Positions 19,959 through 28,733 of a DNA stretch of 64,000 bases are shown here, piece by piece (the stretch's first letter is position 1; every line of letters begins with the position of its first letter). Under the pieces are notes generated by a model. It was not told the origin of the DNA. It saw only the letters and a list, made by a program, of their open reading frames with translations, and searched no databases. The stretch comes from Angomonas ambiguus (Eukaryota; Euglenozoa; Kinetoplastea; Trypanosomatida; Trypanosomatidae): positions 1-64,000 of the forward strand of contig JADNSB010000083.1 in the NCBI GenBank assembly GCA_019695575.1, written 5' to 3'. A program made the translations under genes and the position numbers.

Positions 19959-22043
19959 CTATGCCCACTCTTCATCCTTCATACCCTCAAAGTCAAAGGA
20001 AACCTCTTCTTCAATTTTTAAAGGTAGTTTCACTACGGAAGGTTTGAAGCGTTTCACAAACTGCTCCGCTGATTTGAACCGAGTACCGACCTCCTTCTCG
20101 GTCATGACACCGATAGGATCCTTAATCTCTAACACACCTCGCAAGGATACGCCGCCCTCCATCTCAAGCTCCTCCTCATTCACAAAATGCATCTTTCGAA
20201 CTAACACAAAAGGGGGTTTCTTCAGAGACCCCTTCCGAGCCACCCGGTGTCTCCCACTGCCATTCTCCCACGTCCGTAGCTTACAGCGGTTCAAGAACTC
20301 CTTCGATTGACTCTCCAGACAGATCCACACATTGGAAGTATAACCCCTCTCCAGGGCTCTTATGCACATGACCGACCGGGCAAACCGAACGAATGGCCTT
20401 CCTTGCTGATCCACCGGCCTATAATTCACCAAGTAGGAGAGATCCTCTGAGGTGGTGTTTTCGATGTCCTCCAGGTTATACAGGATGGAAGTAAAGGGTC
20501 GATACGAGGTTTCGTGCCGGGGAGCCGTACCCATGGTGTAGGACACCCCCATCGCGCAGGGTTTAAGATTCCACTGCAGAAGCGTAACTGCCCACTCCGG
20601 GACCCAATAGGGACACGTAAAGCCCTTTAAGGACTGGATACGGCAGCCTCCCACACAGGCGGCTCCTTTTAGCTCCTGGAGGGTCAGCAGGTGTTTAGGT
20701 TTTTTGTACAGAAGTTGCAGCGCTAGTAGCGGCTCCTCTAATTGTGAAAAGTTAAACCACACATCGTGTTCTAACCAAGCATTACCTTGAAGGCGAACCG
20801 GGTGATTTTTCCCCACCACACCTTGGGCACCCTTTTGAACGGAAAGTCCGTATTCTACAATTTTTCGTGTGTTAATAAAGTGACGTGTGCCAAACCCCCG
20901 AAGAATGCATTCTCGTCGCAGAACGACACCGAGGTCTCCTTTGAGCATGGAATTCTGAAGTCCGGGGGTGATTTCAAAAAGGGTCAGATCCGTGTACGCG
21001 ACGATGTACTGGGTGAAACGCTGGTGACGCTCTGCCTCCATCATGGTTGAGTCGGCTCCCAGTCGGGATGGACCAGGAGAGATACCAAACCGGTGATTAT
21101 ATTTTTCCATCTCGCGTGCAATCGAGTACAACACCGGAAACCCGCGCAGCTTGTCTGTATCCAGAGAGACCCCCGAGGTAGCGAGGGAGATCTCCTGTAG
21201 GGTGGGAAAAATAGAATCGCACTCCTCGAACTGATCCGCGCAGTAGTACGCGGTGGATTCTATCCCGCCAGTGAAATAAGTGGTGAAGATAACCGGTCCA
21301 TCGTTGGCCCGCTCTGGCTTTAGCCTTGTGTGAAGAATACGATAGCCCTCTTCGAGAGTTATCCATACCCTCGACACGTACCCGTAGTGAGCCGCTCGGT
21401 CTTGCATAAGTCGTCGTATCGAATGGGAAAACAGCTGACCCGTGTAGGTTCTCGGGCGGTAGTTGGTAGACCAGGTCGGATTATACCGACCAGGAAAGTG
21501 AGTAATCTGGGCATTGTAGTACTCACCCCTCGTCTTGGATTTCAGCCAATAGTTACTCTTAAAGTTAAACCGCTGTTGAATCCGCTTTAGTTTGTTAATA
21601 AGAAGGGGTGAGGTGATACACGTTCCAGTGGTGGCTTCCACTGGAAACGTGAAGGATTCCCCTTGGTCCTTGCTCCTCCCTAGTGTTGGGTCAAACTCGT
21701 GTACCAGGTACTTGGGGAAGTTTTCAAAAAACTGTCGATTCGACGTTTGATCGGCATTGACCAGAATGTAATCCTTGTTCTCATCAAACAAATCTCCTTT
21801 TCGGATCTCATGCCCCTCCACCATCAACACGTTACACAGGGAGGCGGAGGGGAGGATGTACACACCATAGTCTTTTAGGGCAAAGTCAAAGGCCGACTTT
21901 GGAATCCACACAGAGCTGTGAAGATTATGCCGCAGTGAGAACTCATACAAGGATCGGTTGACATGCTCCGGAAACAGCGCTCCGGTAAACAGCCTCTGAG
22001 TTTTGGGCAAATTATCAAAGACCAAACGGGAACACTTTAGCAT
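19959..22043 (-). CDS. Probable mitochondrial repeat protein (694 aa), unrecognised
   Basis: I do not recognise this protein by name. The N-terminus (MLKCSRLVFDNLPKTQRLFTG) looks like a mitochondrial presequence, and overall the protein is basic and aromatic-rich. A motif of the form aromatic-x-S/T-x-[VY]-W-[IVL] recurs six times, each after an amphipathic helix of about 15 residues. It is centred at about residues 46, 166, 227, 389, 480 and 573, for example LHSSVWIPKS, YVSRVWITLE and YTSNVWICLE. This indicates an internal repeat of roughly 30-40 residues. Kinetoplastid mitochondria hold many large lineage-specific RNA-processing and mitoribosome-assembly proteins, which would fit, but the function is unassigned. 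Confidence 0.68.
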   Translation of the reverse strand: MLKCSRLVFDNLPKTQRLFTGALFPEHVNRSLYEFSLRHNLHSSVWIPKSAFDFALKDYGVYILPSASLCNVLMVEGHEIRKGDLFDENKDYILVNADQTSNRQFFENFPKYLVHEFDPTLGRSKDQGESFTFPVEATTGTCITSPLLINKLKRIQQRFNFKSNYWLKSKTRGEYYNAQITHFPGRYNPTWSTNYRPRTYTGQLFSHSIRRLMQDRAAHYGYVSRVWITLEEGYRILHTRLKPERANDGPVIFTTYFTGGIESTAYYCADQFEECDSIFPTLQEISLATSGVSLDTDKLRGFPVLYSIAREMEKYNHRFGISPGPSRLGADSTMMEAERHQRFTQYIVAYTDLTLFEITPGLQNSMLKGDLGVVLRRECILRGFGTRHFINTRKIVEYGLSVQKGAQGVVGKNHPVRLQGNAWLEHDVWFNFSQLEEPLLALQLLYKKPKHLLTLQELKGAACVGGCRIQSLKGFTCPYWVPEWAVTLLQWNLKPCAMGVSYTMGTAPRHETSYRPFTSILYNLEDIENTTSEDLSYLVNYRPVDQQGRPFVRFARSVMCIRALERGYTSNVWICLESQSKEFLNRCKLRTWENGSGRHRVARKGSLKKPPFVLVRKMHFVNEEELEMEGGVSLRGVLEIKDPIGVMTEKEVGTRFKSAEQFVKRFKPSVVKLPLKIEEEVSFDFEGMKDEEWA

Positions 22044-22282
22044 GATAATAAAACGTCTTTTAGACTTTTATGTATGTTTTTGACTCCCTTTTCGGTTATG
22101 GTTATTGCTGTTGTTGTTTTAGAAAGTGATCTCATTGAGTTAATGTGTAAAAGAAGGACAAAAAAAAAAAGAGATAGGAAGTACAACCAGAAACAATATC
22201 AGTCCCAAAACATATAAAAGAAGAAAACAAAAACAAAAGTAAATCGTTGAATTATTCTATATGTATTGCAGTAAATCGATCG

Positions 22283-22669
22283 TCACTTTTTATCCTGCAG
22301 AATCTGCTCTAAGTGGGTATTTCTAGAGGCCAGAGACGCTCTCAGCTCTTTGCTACGTTCATACAGTTCCGCCGCTACTATTGTTCTTTCTTTAGAGTGT
22401 CTTTTCGCTTTGGTTTTGTGAAGTTGAAATTCTAATCGCATTGTTTTCACGTTCGGTGGGGTAGAATCTGTAGAGGGGGATGGAGAGCGGCGCCTCTTGT
22501 GTATTTCCGTACTTCCTGTTTCTCTCTTTACGAGACCCGCAGAGAGCTCCCGAAGACAATTCAAGTGGTAATCGATGCGGTAGTCTAGGTCTCGCAGAAG
22601 ACGTAGGTATCTCACCACATCCGCCCGCGCCGCCTCTGTGCTTCCGACGAAGAATTCCAACTGGTTCAT
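22283..22669 (-). CDS. Short helical protein, possible ING-family N-terminal-like domain
   Basis: This 128-aa protein starts at the ATG at 22669. A pyrimidine tract and cccag acceptor at 22680-22679 lie 9 nt upstream, which excludes an in-frame ATG at 22750 that would add translated (AT)n. Residues 4-45 (EFFVGSTEAARADVV, then RYLRLLRDLDYRIDYHL) recall the N-terminal helical domain of ING proteins, which scaffold histone acetyltransferase complexes. A basic Ser-rich linker (KRRRSPSPS) and a second helix follow. There is no PHD finger, so this may be an ING-like or other chromatin-complex subunit, or merely a small coiled-coil protein. Confidence 0.55.
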   Translation of the reverse strand: MNQLEFFVGSTEAARADVVRYLRLLRDLDYRIDYHLNCLRELSAGLVKRETGSTEIHKRRRSPSPSTDSTPPNVKTMRLEFQLHKTKAKRHSKERTIVAAELYERSKELRASLASRNTHLEQILQDKK

Positions 22670-22678
22670 GGAGAACTT

Positions 22679-22680
22679 CT
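22679..22680 (-). promoter_or_regulatory. Trans-splice acceptor AG deciding the start of the 128-aa gene
   Basis: In the minus sense, a T/C-rich tract ends in ttcaccccag with AG at 22680-22679. The mature mRNA would begin 9 nt before the ATG at 22669 and exclude the (AT)n tract upstream. Confidence 0.7.
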
Positions 22681-22719
22681 GGGGTGAATAGAAAAGGGGA
22701 AATTGAACGACACAATACG

Positions 22720-22747
<28 letters not shown>
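22720..22747. repeat. (AT)n microsatellite
   Basis: Fourteen or so AT dinucleotides lie upstream of the splice acceptor of the neighbouring minus-strand gene, so they are intergenic or outron rather than mRNA. Confidence 0.9.
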
Positions 22748-22751
<4 letters not shown>

Positions 22752-22920
22752 CATATATAAAATCCAAAATAAAGCGCAGAAGCAGATAAACATTAATAAT
22801 AAGAAAAATAATAATAACGTATATATTTAATGAATGCTACAAAGTAAAAAAACTGAAGCAGCTGAAAAAGAAAAAAAACTAAAGTTGGACGAAGAGTAAC
22901 AAACGTCGCTATAAGTGCGA

Positions 22921-24279
22921 TTATTGCCTCCTTCTGTATACCCCTATGGTATCGTTACCGGCGTACACCAGGCCCATCTCCTGTGGACACCAGCGCCGAA
23001 TCTCATGACGAACCGAATAGTCTTTGACCAACTTGTACCCAGCCTGCAGGGACTCATGAAATCGCCAGTCACCGGTGGAAGCAACATCACCAATGTAAAT
23101 GACCACTTCACCCCCTCGCTGAGTGAAATACTCGAGGGTCTCGAACGCCATGGAGCTTTGTTCCTCCTGGGGTGACCCAAAAGGCGGCCAGCACAGCAAT
23201 AGAATTGTATTTCTAGTAGCCGACAATACCGTTAGTGGGTCCCCGACCGAGACGTGAACACTGTACGTCTTCCTCAAGGCCAGCTCGTCGAATGCGTAAA
23301 TGGGGAGATGCATTCCATTCAGGTTTGCTTTTACGCCGTCAAAGTAACTTCGAGGGTACTTCTCTCGATCTATTTCCCACTCTGGATTTCTGTGAACGTC
23401 GTGAAGAATTCTGTTGAAAATGTGTTCCACATAACCACCGCCACTTCCCATGCTCATTATTTCCCTCGCGGTTGGTAGTGCTCGGCACGCGCTTTCCACG
23501 GCATACTTGACCTGTTCTGGAGACACCAAGCTCCACGCGAAGACCGCGGTTCCCACACGATTCGCCTCAAAACTAAACGGAACTTTAAACTCCTCCGGTA
23601 GCCTGGTGCGGTACGCCTCCACTGCATCCTTATACAACAGATAGTCATCTCCCACCCCTTCCAACAAGGAGTCCACCAGGTAACTAACGTTGGGCTGATA
23701 GCAGGGAAAAGAGCACCGGTCACAGTAACGGTAAAAGAACATCTCCCCCACCGGCAGCACCTGAAACTCCCCAATCCCGGTATGACCACACACCCCACAG
23801 TTCCACACTTCCCTTTCCACATTCCAACGCGCCTTCTCGCCCAGCCGGTGGAGTTCATCTTCCGCCGTCGTCAGTCGAGGTGTAAAAGGGTTGCACGGGA
23901 ATAGACTCTTGGGTGGGTGAGGGAGGTGACACCCATCGCCGAAGGGGCAGAATCCAAAGGCAGCGAGGATGGGGCAGCGCTCCACACCACTAGGGCACTC
24001 TAGTTTGGGGAGGTCTGGGAGGGGGGAGGTCAAGTAGGGGGACGGACGAGCCTTTAGAATGTGTTCGGAGGAACGTTGCTGTCCACTGTAAAGGAACGAT
24101 ATGTAACACAGCACTTTACAGAAAGGACAACCACACTGGGCACTGCCATTATGCGGCTCGAACTCCACCACCGCGTTTGTCCTTTTCGGCCAAGAAACTT
24201 TTCGAAAGGAATGAAGAGAGGAGCCGGGCGGAGGAACCCCGTCGGGGCTGAGAGAGGGAGTAGGGAGAGAGGGAATCAT
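22921..24279 (-). CDS. CCCH zinc-finger protein fused to a methyltransferase-like domain
   Basis: This 452-aa protein has three metal-binding clusters before a Rossmann-like domain. They are C49/C51/C54/C58; a canonical CCCH finger C102-x8-C111-x5-C117-x3-H121; and a zinc ribbon C161/C164...C186/C189. Residues 273-290 (EIMSMGSGGGYVEHIF) resemble the glycine loop of S-adenosylmethionine-dependent methyltransferases. Residues 358-400 contain TILLLCWPPFGSP and then EVVIYIGD. This is the WPP...VYIG pattern of a poorly characterised methyltransferase-like family. CCCH fingers bind RNA in trypanosomes, so an RNA-directed modifier or an inactive RNA-binding relative are both possible. An acceptor AG is at 24295-24294. 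Confidence 0.72.
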   Translation of the reverse strand: MIPSLPTPSLSPDGVPPPGSSLHSFRKVSWPKRTNAVVEFEPHNGSAQCGCPFCKVLCYISFLYSGQQRSSEHILKARPSPYLTSPLPDLPKLECPSGVERCPILAAFGFCPFGDGCHLPHPPKSLFPCNPFTPRLTTAEDELHRLGEKARWNVEREVWNCGVCGHTGIGEFQVLPVGEMFFYRYCDRCSFPCYQPNVSYLVDSLLEGVGDDYLLYKDAVEAYRTRLPEEFKVPFSFEANRVGTAVFAWSLVSPEQVKYAVESACRALPTAREIMSMGSGGGYVEHIFNRILHDVHRNPEWEIDREKYPRSYFDGVKANLNGMHLPIYAFDELALRKTYSVHVSVGDPLTVLSATRNTILLLCWPPFGSPQEEQSSMAFETLEYFTQRGGEVVIYIGDVASTGDWRFHESLQAGYKLVKDYSVRHEIRRWCPQEMGLVYAGNDTIGVYRRRQ

Positions 24280-24717
24280 GAGAGTGGTGCTTTCTGGGGA
24301 TATGAAATGTGAAAATTACTTGTCTTCAATCGACAACAACAAAAGTTCAAGCTAAAACGAGTTTTTTTTTTTCTGTTTTACTTTTAAATACCCCCAAAAA
24401 AAAAATTCAGGTCAAGTAAAGAGAGAGAAGAAGGGAGGGAAAGGAGGAGGGGACAAGAGACACCGAGTTCGAAGACAACTAAAACACCGTAGTAATCATG
24501 TGATAAAAGTAGCAAACAGTCATAAGTAGAGGAGAGAAAAAAAAATTCATTTTATCTGCTTCGGTTCTAAATTAACTAAAAACACAACTTAATTACTTCT
24601 AATAGTGTGAAAAATATTTCGACAGAAATATAGTGAAGTGTTTTAAATTACTATTTTTCAATGATTCAATATGGTGGTGTTATGTTTATTTTAAAAATAA
24701 ATCTTCACTTTACGGCT
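24280..24717. other. Intergenic spacer, no gene seen
   Basis: Holds the pyrimidine tract (minus sense, about 24360-24470) and acceptor of the CCCH gene, and the AT-rich 3' UTR of RBP16. Nothing else was recognised. Confidence 0.5.
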
Positions 24718-25188
24718 TTAGAATTCATCATTGAAATTGTTGTTGTTGTTGTTGTTGTTGTTATTGTTATTGTTATTATTGTAATTGTTGTTGTTACCAC
24801 GGCGGTCATCCCCGTCCTGGTTGCGGTTACCGCCGAAGCCACCGCGGTTGTTGTTACCGCGTCCTCGACCACCGAATCCACGGCCGCGGCCACCTTCAGG
24901 GGGGCGAGGGCCAGAAGGAAGTTTCTCCCCACCAGGGCCGGTGACGTTGTCGGCGCGAGTTCGTCCATCTTGGGTGGTGACCTCGAACTCCACTTCCTGG
25001 CCAATAGTGAGGGAGCGGAAACCGCCAGGCTCAGTCTGAAGGGCAGAGAAGTGAACAAAGTGTTGCTTGTTATCGGAGTCATCTTCAATAAACCCAAAGC
25101 CGCGACCGTTCATCCAAGAGACCACCTTGCCCTTGTTGAGCAACATGGCGGTGGGGATCATTCGTGCAACAATAGTGGAACGATACAT
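24718..25188 (-). CDS. RBP16: RBP16, mitochondrial Y-box (cold-shock domain) RNA-binding protein
   Basis: This 156-aa protein binds guide RNAs and mRNAs in the trypanosome mitochondrion and modulates RNA editing and stability. A short presequence (MYRSTIVARMIPTAMLL) precedes a cold-shock domain at about residues 18-83. It has the RNP1-like GRGFGFIED and RNP2-like HFVHFSAL motifs and a conserved GQEVEFEV strand. Residues 94-135 are the RGG-type tail (GRGRGFGGRGRG). This copy ends in a long polyasparagine run (about residues 132-151) before FNDEF, encoded by the AAC/AAT repeat at 24736-24795. The acceptor AG is directly before the ATG (25191-25190), giving a 1-nt gene-specific 5' UTR. Confidence 0.92.
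   Translation of the reverse strand: MYRSTIVARMIPTAMLLNKGKVVSWMNGRGFGFIEDDSDNKQHFVHFSALQTEPGGFRSLTIGQEVEFEVTTQDGRTRADNVTGPGGEKLPSGPRPPEGGRGRGFGGRGRGNNNRGGFGGNRNQDGDDRRGNNNNYNNNNNNNNNNNNNNNFNDEF
24736..24795. repeat. Trinucleotide repeat encoding polyasparagine
   Basis: A (GTT/ATT)n tract on the plus strand reads as AAC/AAT Asn codons in the RBP16 reading frame. It is an in-frame repeat with no stop. Confidence 0.9.
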
Positions 25189-25436
25189 TCTGTAGAAGTG
25201 ACGGAAAACGATGTTAAAAGAAAAGGGAAATTAAAGCTAGTGAAAAACTTTAAGAAATTTAAAAAGAAAGGGGGGGAGAATGGAAGAAGATCAGATTAAA
25301 TCAACCAAACAAAATGGGTATGGAGTTCACATGTCTGTTATCCGTCGAAAAAAAAAAAAAACACAAAAGAAGATCGAACGAATGAGAAAAAAAAAAAAGC
25401 AGAGTGTTCCAACTAAACAACAAAGATATGTGTAAG

Positions 25437-25913
25437 TCACTCCAGAAAAAGTGAAGAAGTGTCTGGTGTAGTACGGTCCAATTCAATCTCCTTAAGGACA
25501 CGTCTAAGATAGTTCACATCACTGTGAAAGGTTTGGTCAGTTGGATCGACTCGGGGTACCATGACGGACCTCCAGCTCTGCCACAGTTCCCTATTGATAG
25601 AGTATACACCATCACTGGTGATATCACGCAGCGAGTGTAACGTCATCTCCTTTGTAGGGTGAGTGAGGTAGATGGCCTTTACTGTGTTGTTATGTAGTGA
25701 AAAGCCCACACGAGCACCAGTGGGGAAAAAATAATATTTGGCTTCCTTCCCCAAATCGCTTGGGGTAGTCCCGTTAGTTTGTTCGGTGAGCAAATACACC
25801 TTTTCGGTGTTGAAAGTGAGTGTATTGGAGGGGGGTTTGGACGACACAAGGGTACCAGTCTGATGAAGTAACGAAAATTGCCGCACATGTCCGTAAAGAA
25901 TACGGACGTTCAT
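25437..25913 (-). CDS. Hypothetical protein (158 aa)
   Basis: I do not recognise this protein. It is soluble, with short beta-like segments in the first 110 residues (KVYLLTEQTNG, KYYFFPTGARVGFSLHNNTVKAIYL) and a helical C-terminus (DVNYLRRVLKEIELD). The N-terminus MNVRILYGHVRQFSLLHQTG could be a mitochondrial presequence. Support for a real gene comes from its co-directional position, its reasonable codon use and an A-rich (minus: T-rich) tract just upstream at about 25970. No function is assigned. Confidence 0.6.
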   Translation of the reverse strand: MNVRILYGHVRQFSLLHQTGTLVSSKPPSNTLTFNTEKVYLLTEQTNGTTPSDLGKEAKYYFFPTGARVGFSLHNNTVKAIYLTHPTKEMTLHSLRDITSDGVYSINRELWQSWRSVMVPRVDPTDQTFHSDVNYLRRVLKEIELDRTTPDTSSLFLE

Positions 25914-26103
25914 GTTACGTTGTCTCTTGAATATTATTTATTTGTTTGTTAATGTTTGTATTTTTATATTAAAAAAAAAAAATACAAGGGGAAAAATGAT
26001 TGAAAGGTCGCCGAATAATAAACAAGGAATAGAGAAATAAAAGATCAAGACGGTCTACACTATAGATATATTAGCTTTAGAAATGCACTGTAATAATGAC
26101 GGA

Positions 26104-27363
26104 TCACGGGATGGTGTGGGGATCCTCCCCGCGGGAGAGTCGGATGAGTTGCTCCTTGGACCTCAGTATGTCGGTCGTGTAGCCCTGCTCTTGAGCCTTC
26201 GCCGCGACATCCCAAGGCACCTTCACTACTTCCCGCTTCTTTCGCAGCATCGCATCCAACTCGGAACCCTTCACCGACCTTGGTCGTGTCGTCAGCTCGT
26301 TTTCGTCGTCACTAGCACTGGGCTTTTTCATGTGGAAAAACACACCATCGGCGTCGAAGGTGGCCCGATAGTGGTCATCGTGTTTACGTAAGGAACGGTT
26401 CAGCTTTTGCCGGGCATGAATGGTGCTCCTAGGGGTTAACTTCCGTGGCGACGACGGCGACCCATCGGTTTGGGTTTCCGTCTCCGTGGACTCTGGGGAC
26501 GAGCGAATTTTGGGGGGGTGGGCAAACGTCTGTTTGGTGTCCTCTGGGAAATACTTCGCCGTCCAATCCACCAAGGAGGGATCGAGGGTGTCCTCATTTT
26601 CCACTGCACGTTGGCGAAGAAAGGGGAAGGCCTCCCTCGGACGGTGCTTTAAATCGGAGGAAGACACACCAGAGAGGGCGGTGGTGTCGGTCAAATCGGC
26701 ATTCTCTCCTCTCAGCCGTCGCTCCGCCTTGAAGGCTTCTAATTCTTCCTCCTCCCGGGTGTGGGGTGTGTCGTCGTGATCCTCTTCCATACTCTCCCGC
26801 CCTAATTTAGAATCCTCCTGGTCCCCTACCTCGTCGCCAAGCCGGTGTCCAAGGACGGCCTTGCTGTTATCCGAAAACTTTTTAATCCAATCCGTGAAAA
26901 TGTCAGGAGAAGAAAATGCCCCCGCATTCAAGTAAGCGCGGTACTCCCTCGCTCCCAAGACACAGAGGGAGCGATACTTTTTCGCCTCCCTTGTTTCTAA
27001 CCGTGCTGCGGAAAGGGTGTCTCGCAGGTAATCCTGAAGGATGGCGACTAGTTTCTCTCGTAGCGCGTCATCTTTAATCGAAGACCACGTCTCTTTTCGT
27101 CCGTAGAGTCGTTCCGCATCGTCGAGGTAGGATTTTTTCTTTAGCCTTCTCCACGGTGCATCGGGGAGTGGTTTATACCGTCCGTATTTGTGATCTCTTC
27201 GAAAGGCAGCCTTTTCCCTTAGTGTCTCTGGATTAGAGGAATGTCGCTTGTACGGGGTAGCGCTGATTTTCTTCTCCTTTTGAGTCGCCACTGAGGAGCA
27301 CATCCGTACGTTCGACAGTGGTAAGCTAACCGCCATGATGCGACACAATTCCCATTTTCTCAT
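26104..27363 (-). CDS. Hypothetical, probably mitochondrial, charged protein (419 aa)
   Basis: The N-terminus (MRKWELCRIMAVSLPLSNVRM) is basic-hydrophobic and fits a mitochondrial presequence. The body is highly charged. Residues 45-180 look folded and helical (KYGRYKPLPDAPWRRLKKKSYLD, REKLVAILQDYLRDTL, CVLGAREYRAYLN). They are followed by a long acidic low-complexity segment (about 185-330). The C-terminus (about 330-419) is again basic and helical. Many kinetoplastid mitoribosome or editing-associated proteins have this look, but I cannot name it. No known catalytic motif was seen. Confidence 0.6.
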   Translation of the reverse strand: MRKWELCRIMAVSLPLSNVRMCSSVATQKEKKISATPYKRHSSNPETLREKAAFRRDHKYGRYKPLPDAPWRRLKKKSYLDDAERLYGRKETWSSIKDDALREKLVAILQDYLRDTLSAARLETREAKKYRSLCVLGAREYRAYLNAGAFSSPDIFTDWIKKFSDNSKAVLGHRLGDEVGDQEDSKLGRESMEEDHDDTPHTREEEELEAFKAERRLRGENADLTDTTALSGVSSSDLKHRPREAFPFLRQRAVENEDTLDPSLVDWTAKYFPEDTKQTFAHPPKIRSSPESTETETQTDGSPSSPRKLTPRSTIHARQKLNRSLRKHDDHYRATFDADGVFFHMKKPSASDDENELTTRPRSVKGSELDAMLRKKREVVKVPWDVAAKAQEQGYTTDILRSKEQLIRLSRGEDPHTIP

Positions 27364-27569
27364 TTTTATGGGGTCTACACTTTTTTAAAAGGAAAAGAGC
27401 CAAAGAAATTATAGAAACGGGAAGAGTGGGGTAGTAGTTAAAAAAAAAGGGGGTAAAGAAGCGCTTCAACATGTTTAGTTTCTCTAGTAGCCTTGATATA
27501 CGCTACGGGCAAACATAAAAAAAAAAAAATTATGCTTAGATTTTATTACGGCATTTTAAACGTCACACA

Positions 27570-28031
27570 TTAGTTGACTCTTTTAATCAAGATGTAGACA
27601 TCGCTATTATAGTGAATGTCACGCAGACTGTTTGGCCTTCCCGATATCTGGGTGAGTAAACCCCCACAACTGATATGTACCGTTACATTCATAGACTCAC
27701 TAGACACATCCACGTCGTGATTATACACCTTTCCGTGCATGGCGTAGTCACAGTCGTTTAGACGGGTCTCGCGATGATATACACTGTGGTCATAAAACTT
27801 ACTTTCCTTTACAAATTCGTTGCTTGCTAATTCTAGAGAGTTGGCCAACGTGATGGTAAGACGCTGATTGAGTGCGACAGGAAAGACTTCGGTGTTAATG
27901 TCGCTTATAATTGTCATGTCACCGGTTTCGTTCGTACATTGAATACGAGAAACCCTTTGGTAGACCGTACCCTGTACGTTGCTCCCGGTCACTGTGAAAG
28001 TGTCCTCAAAAATAATGGGATTCTTCGACAT
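27570..28031 (-). CDS. RPB8: RNA polymerase I/II/III shared subunit RPB8 (RPABC3)
   Basis: This 153-aa nuclear protein is a small subunit common to all three RNA polymerases. It has the full RPB8 signature: IIFEDTFTVTGSNVQG at the start, RVSRIQC, DINTEVFPV, then DYAMHGKVYNHD near residue 95, and the C-terminal SCGGLLTQISGRP strand followed by DVYILIKRVN. Length is normal for the family, and the protein should form its oligonucleotide-binding-like beta barrel. A pyrimidine tract and AG (28039-28038) lie a few nucleotides before the ATG. Confidence 0.93.
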   Translation of the reverse strand: MSKNPIIFEDTFTVTGSNVQGTVYQRVSRIQCTNETGDMTIISDINTEVFPVALNQRLTITLANSLELASNEFVKESKFYDHSVYHRETRLNDCDYAMHGKVYNHDVDVSSESMNVTVHISCGGLLTQISGRPNSLRDIHYNSDVYILIKRVN

Positions 28032-28234
28032 TCAAACCTACCGTTCGTGCACAATAAAAAAAAAAGTTAAAAGGGGAAAAATAAGGAAAGCAAAAATAAT
28101 AAAAATAGGATCAACAGTGGGAACGACAAAGAAGGTGGTAAAAAGAGGAATTAATAATAATGAAAAAAAAAACTAGTGGTCGAAAAGGAATGTTTGTATA
28201 CATGAGGAGAACGCAGCGGTAGATAACATTATAT

Positions 28235-28708
28235 TCAACGATACATTTCAGGCGTCATTTTGTAAATTGCATCGGAGTAGATCAAATTCCCTTCCATATC
28301 CATTTCACTGGACAAGTCGTTCAAAAAAGCGTTCATTTCTTCATCCGTAAATTTGTCCCCCAACGTGGTTAAAAACAAGGTAAGCTCATGTGGGGCGATA
28401 AAGCCCCTCCGATCCAAGTCGAATGTTTGAAAGGCTTCTTTAACATCCGTCTCGGTAACACAGTGTTGGAAAGCTAATTTCATCGTCGCACAAAACGATT
28501 TGAAGTCGCAGCTACCCCTCCCTTCCGGATCCGCCGTCGACTTGAGGAGGTCCAAATCCGCCTCTAGAGGAGTAGTCCCACATACACGGACCAGACTGGG
28601 GACATCCTCCGTCTGGACACGACCCACTTTATCTCTGTCAAAAGAATCAAAATTCTTTTTGAAAAACTCCGTCACGAGTTCGCTAAATTCGGCTGTTGAA
28701 TTCGACAT
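28235..28708 (-). CDS. Calmodulin/centrin-like EF-hand protein
   Basis: This 157-aa protein has four EF-hand-like units in two pairs. The clearest loops are D-R-D-K-V-G-R-V-Q-T-E-D near residue 22 and D-L-D-R-R-G-F-I-A-P-H-E near residue 94. Both have changes at the usual position-5 calcium ligand. Units two (DPEGRGSCDF) and four (DMEGNLIYSD) are more degenerate. Weak or partial calcium binding is therefore expected. An in-frame ATG at 28816 would add a hydrophobic leader, but a strong pyrimidine tract and AG at 28733-28732 lie downstream of it, so the start is 28708. The partner is unknown. Confidence 0.78.
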   Translation of the reverse strand: MSNSTAEFSELVTEFFKKNFDSFDRDKVGRVQTEDVPSLVRVCGTTPLEADLDLLKSTADPEGRGSCDFKSFCATMKLAFQHCVTETDVKEAFQTFDLDRRGFIAPHELTLFLTTLGDKFTDEEMNAFLNDLSSEMDMEGNLIYSDAIYKMTPEMYR

Positions 28709-28731
28709 GGACGTGGAAGCTACAGCGTAGG

Positions 28732-28733
28732 CT
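28732..28733 (-). promoter_or_regulatory. Trans-splice acceptor AG deciding the start of the EF-hand gene
   Basis: In the minus sense, a C/T-rich tract (about 28740-28770) ends in gttccacag with AG at 28733-28732. The mRNA then has a 5' UTR of about 23 nt to the ATG at 28708. The ATG at 28816 lies upstream of this site. Confidence 0.75.

Noticed and set aside
22670-22750. N-terminal extension of the 128-aa gene
   Set aside because: It translates an (AT)n tract, and a strong acceptor lies between that ATG and the one at 22669.
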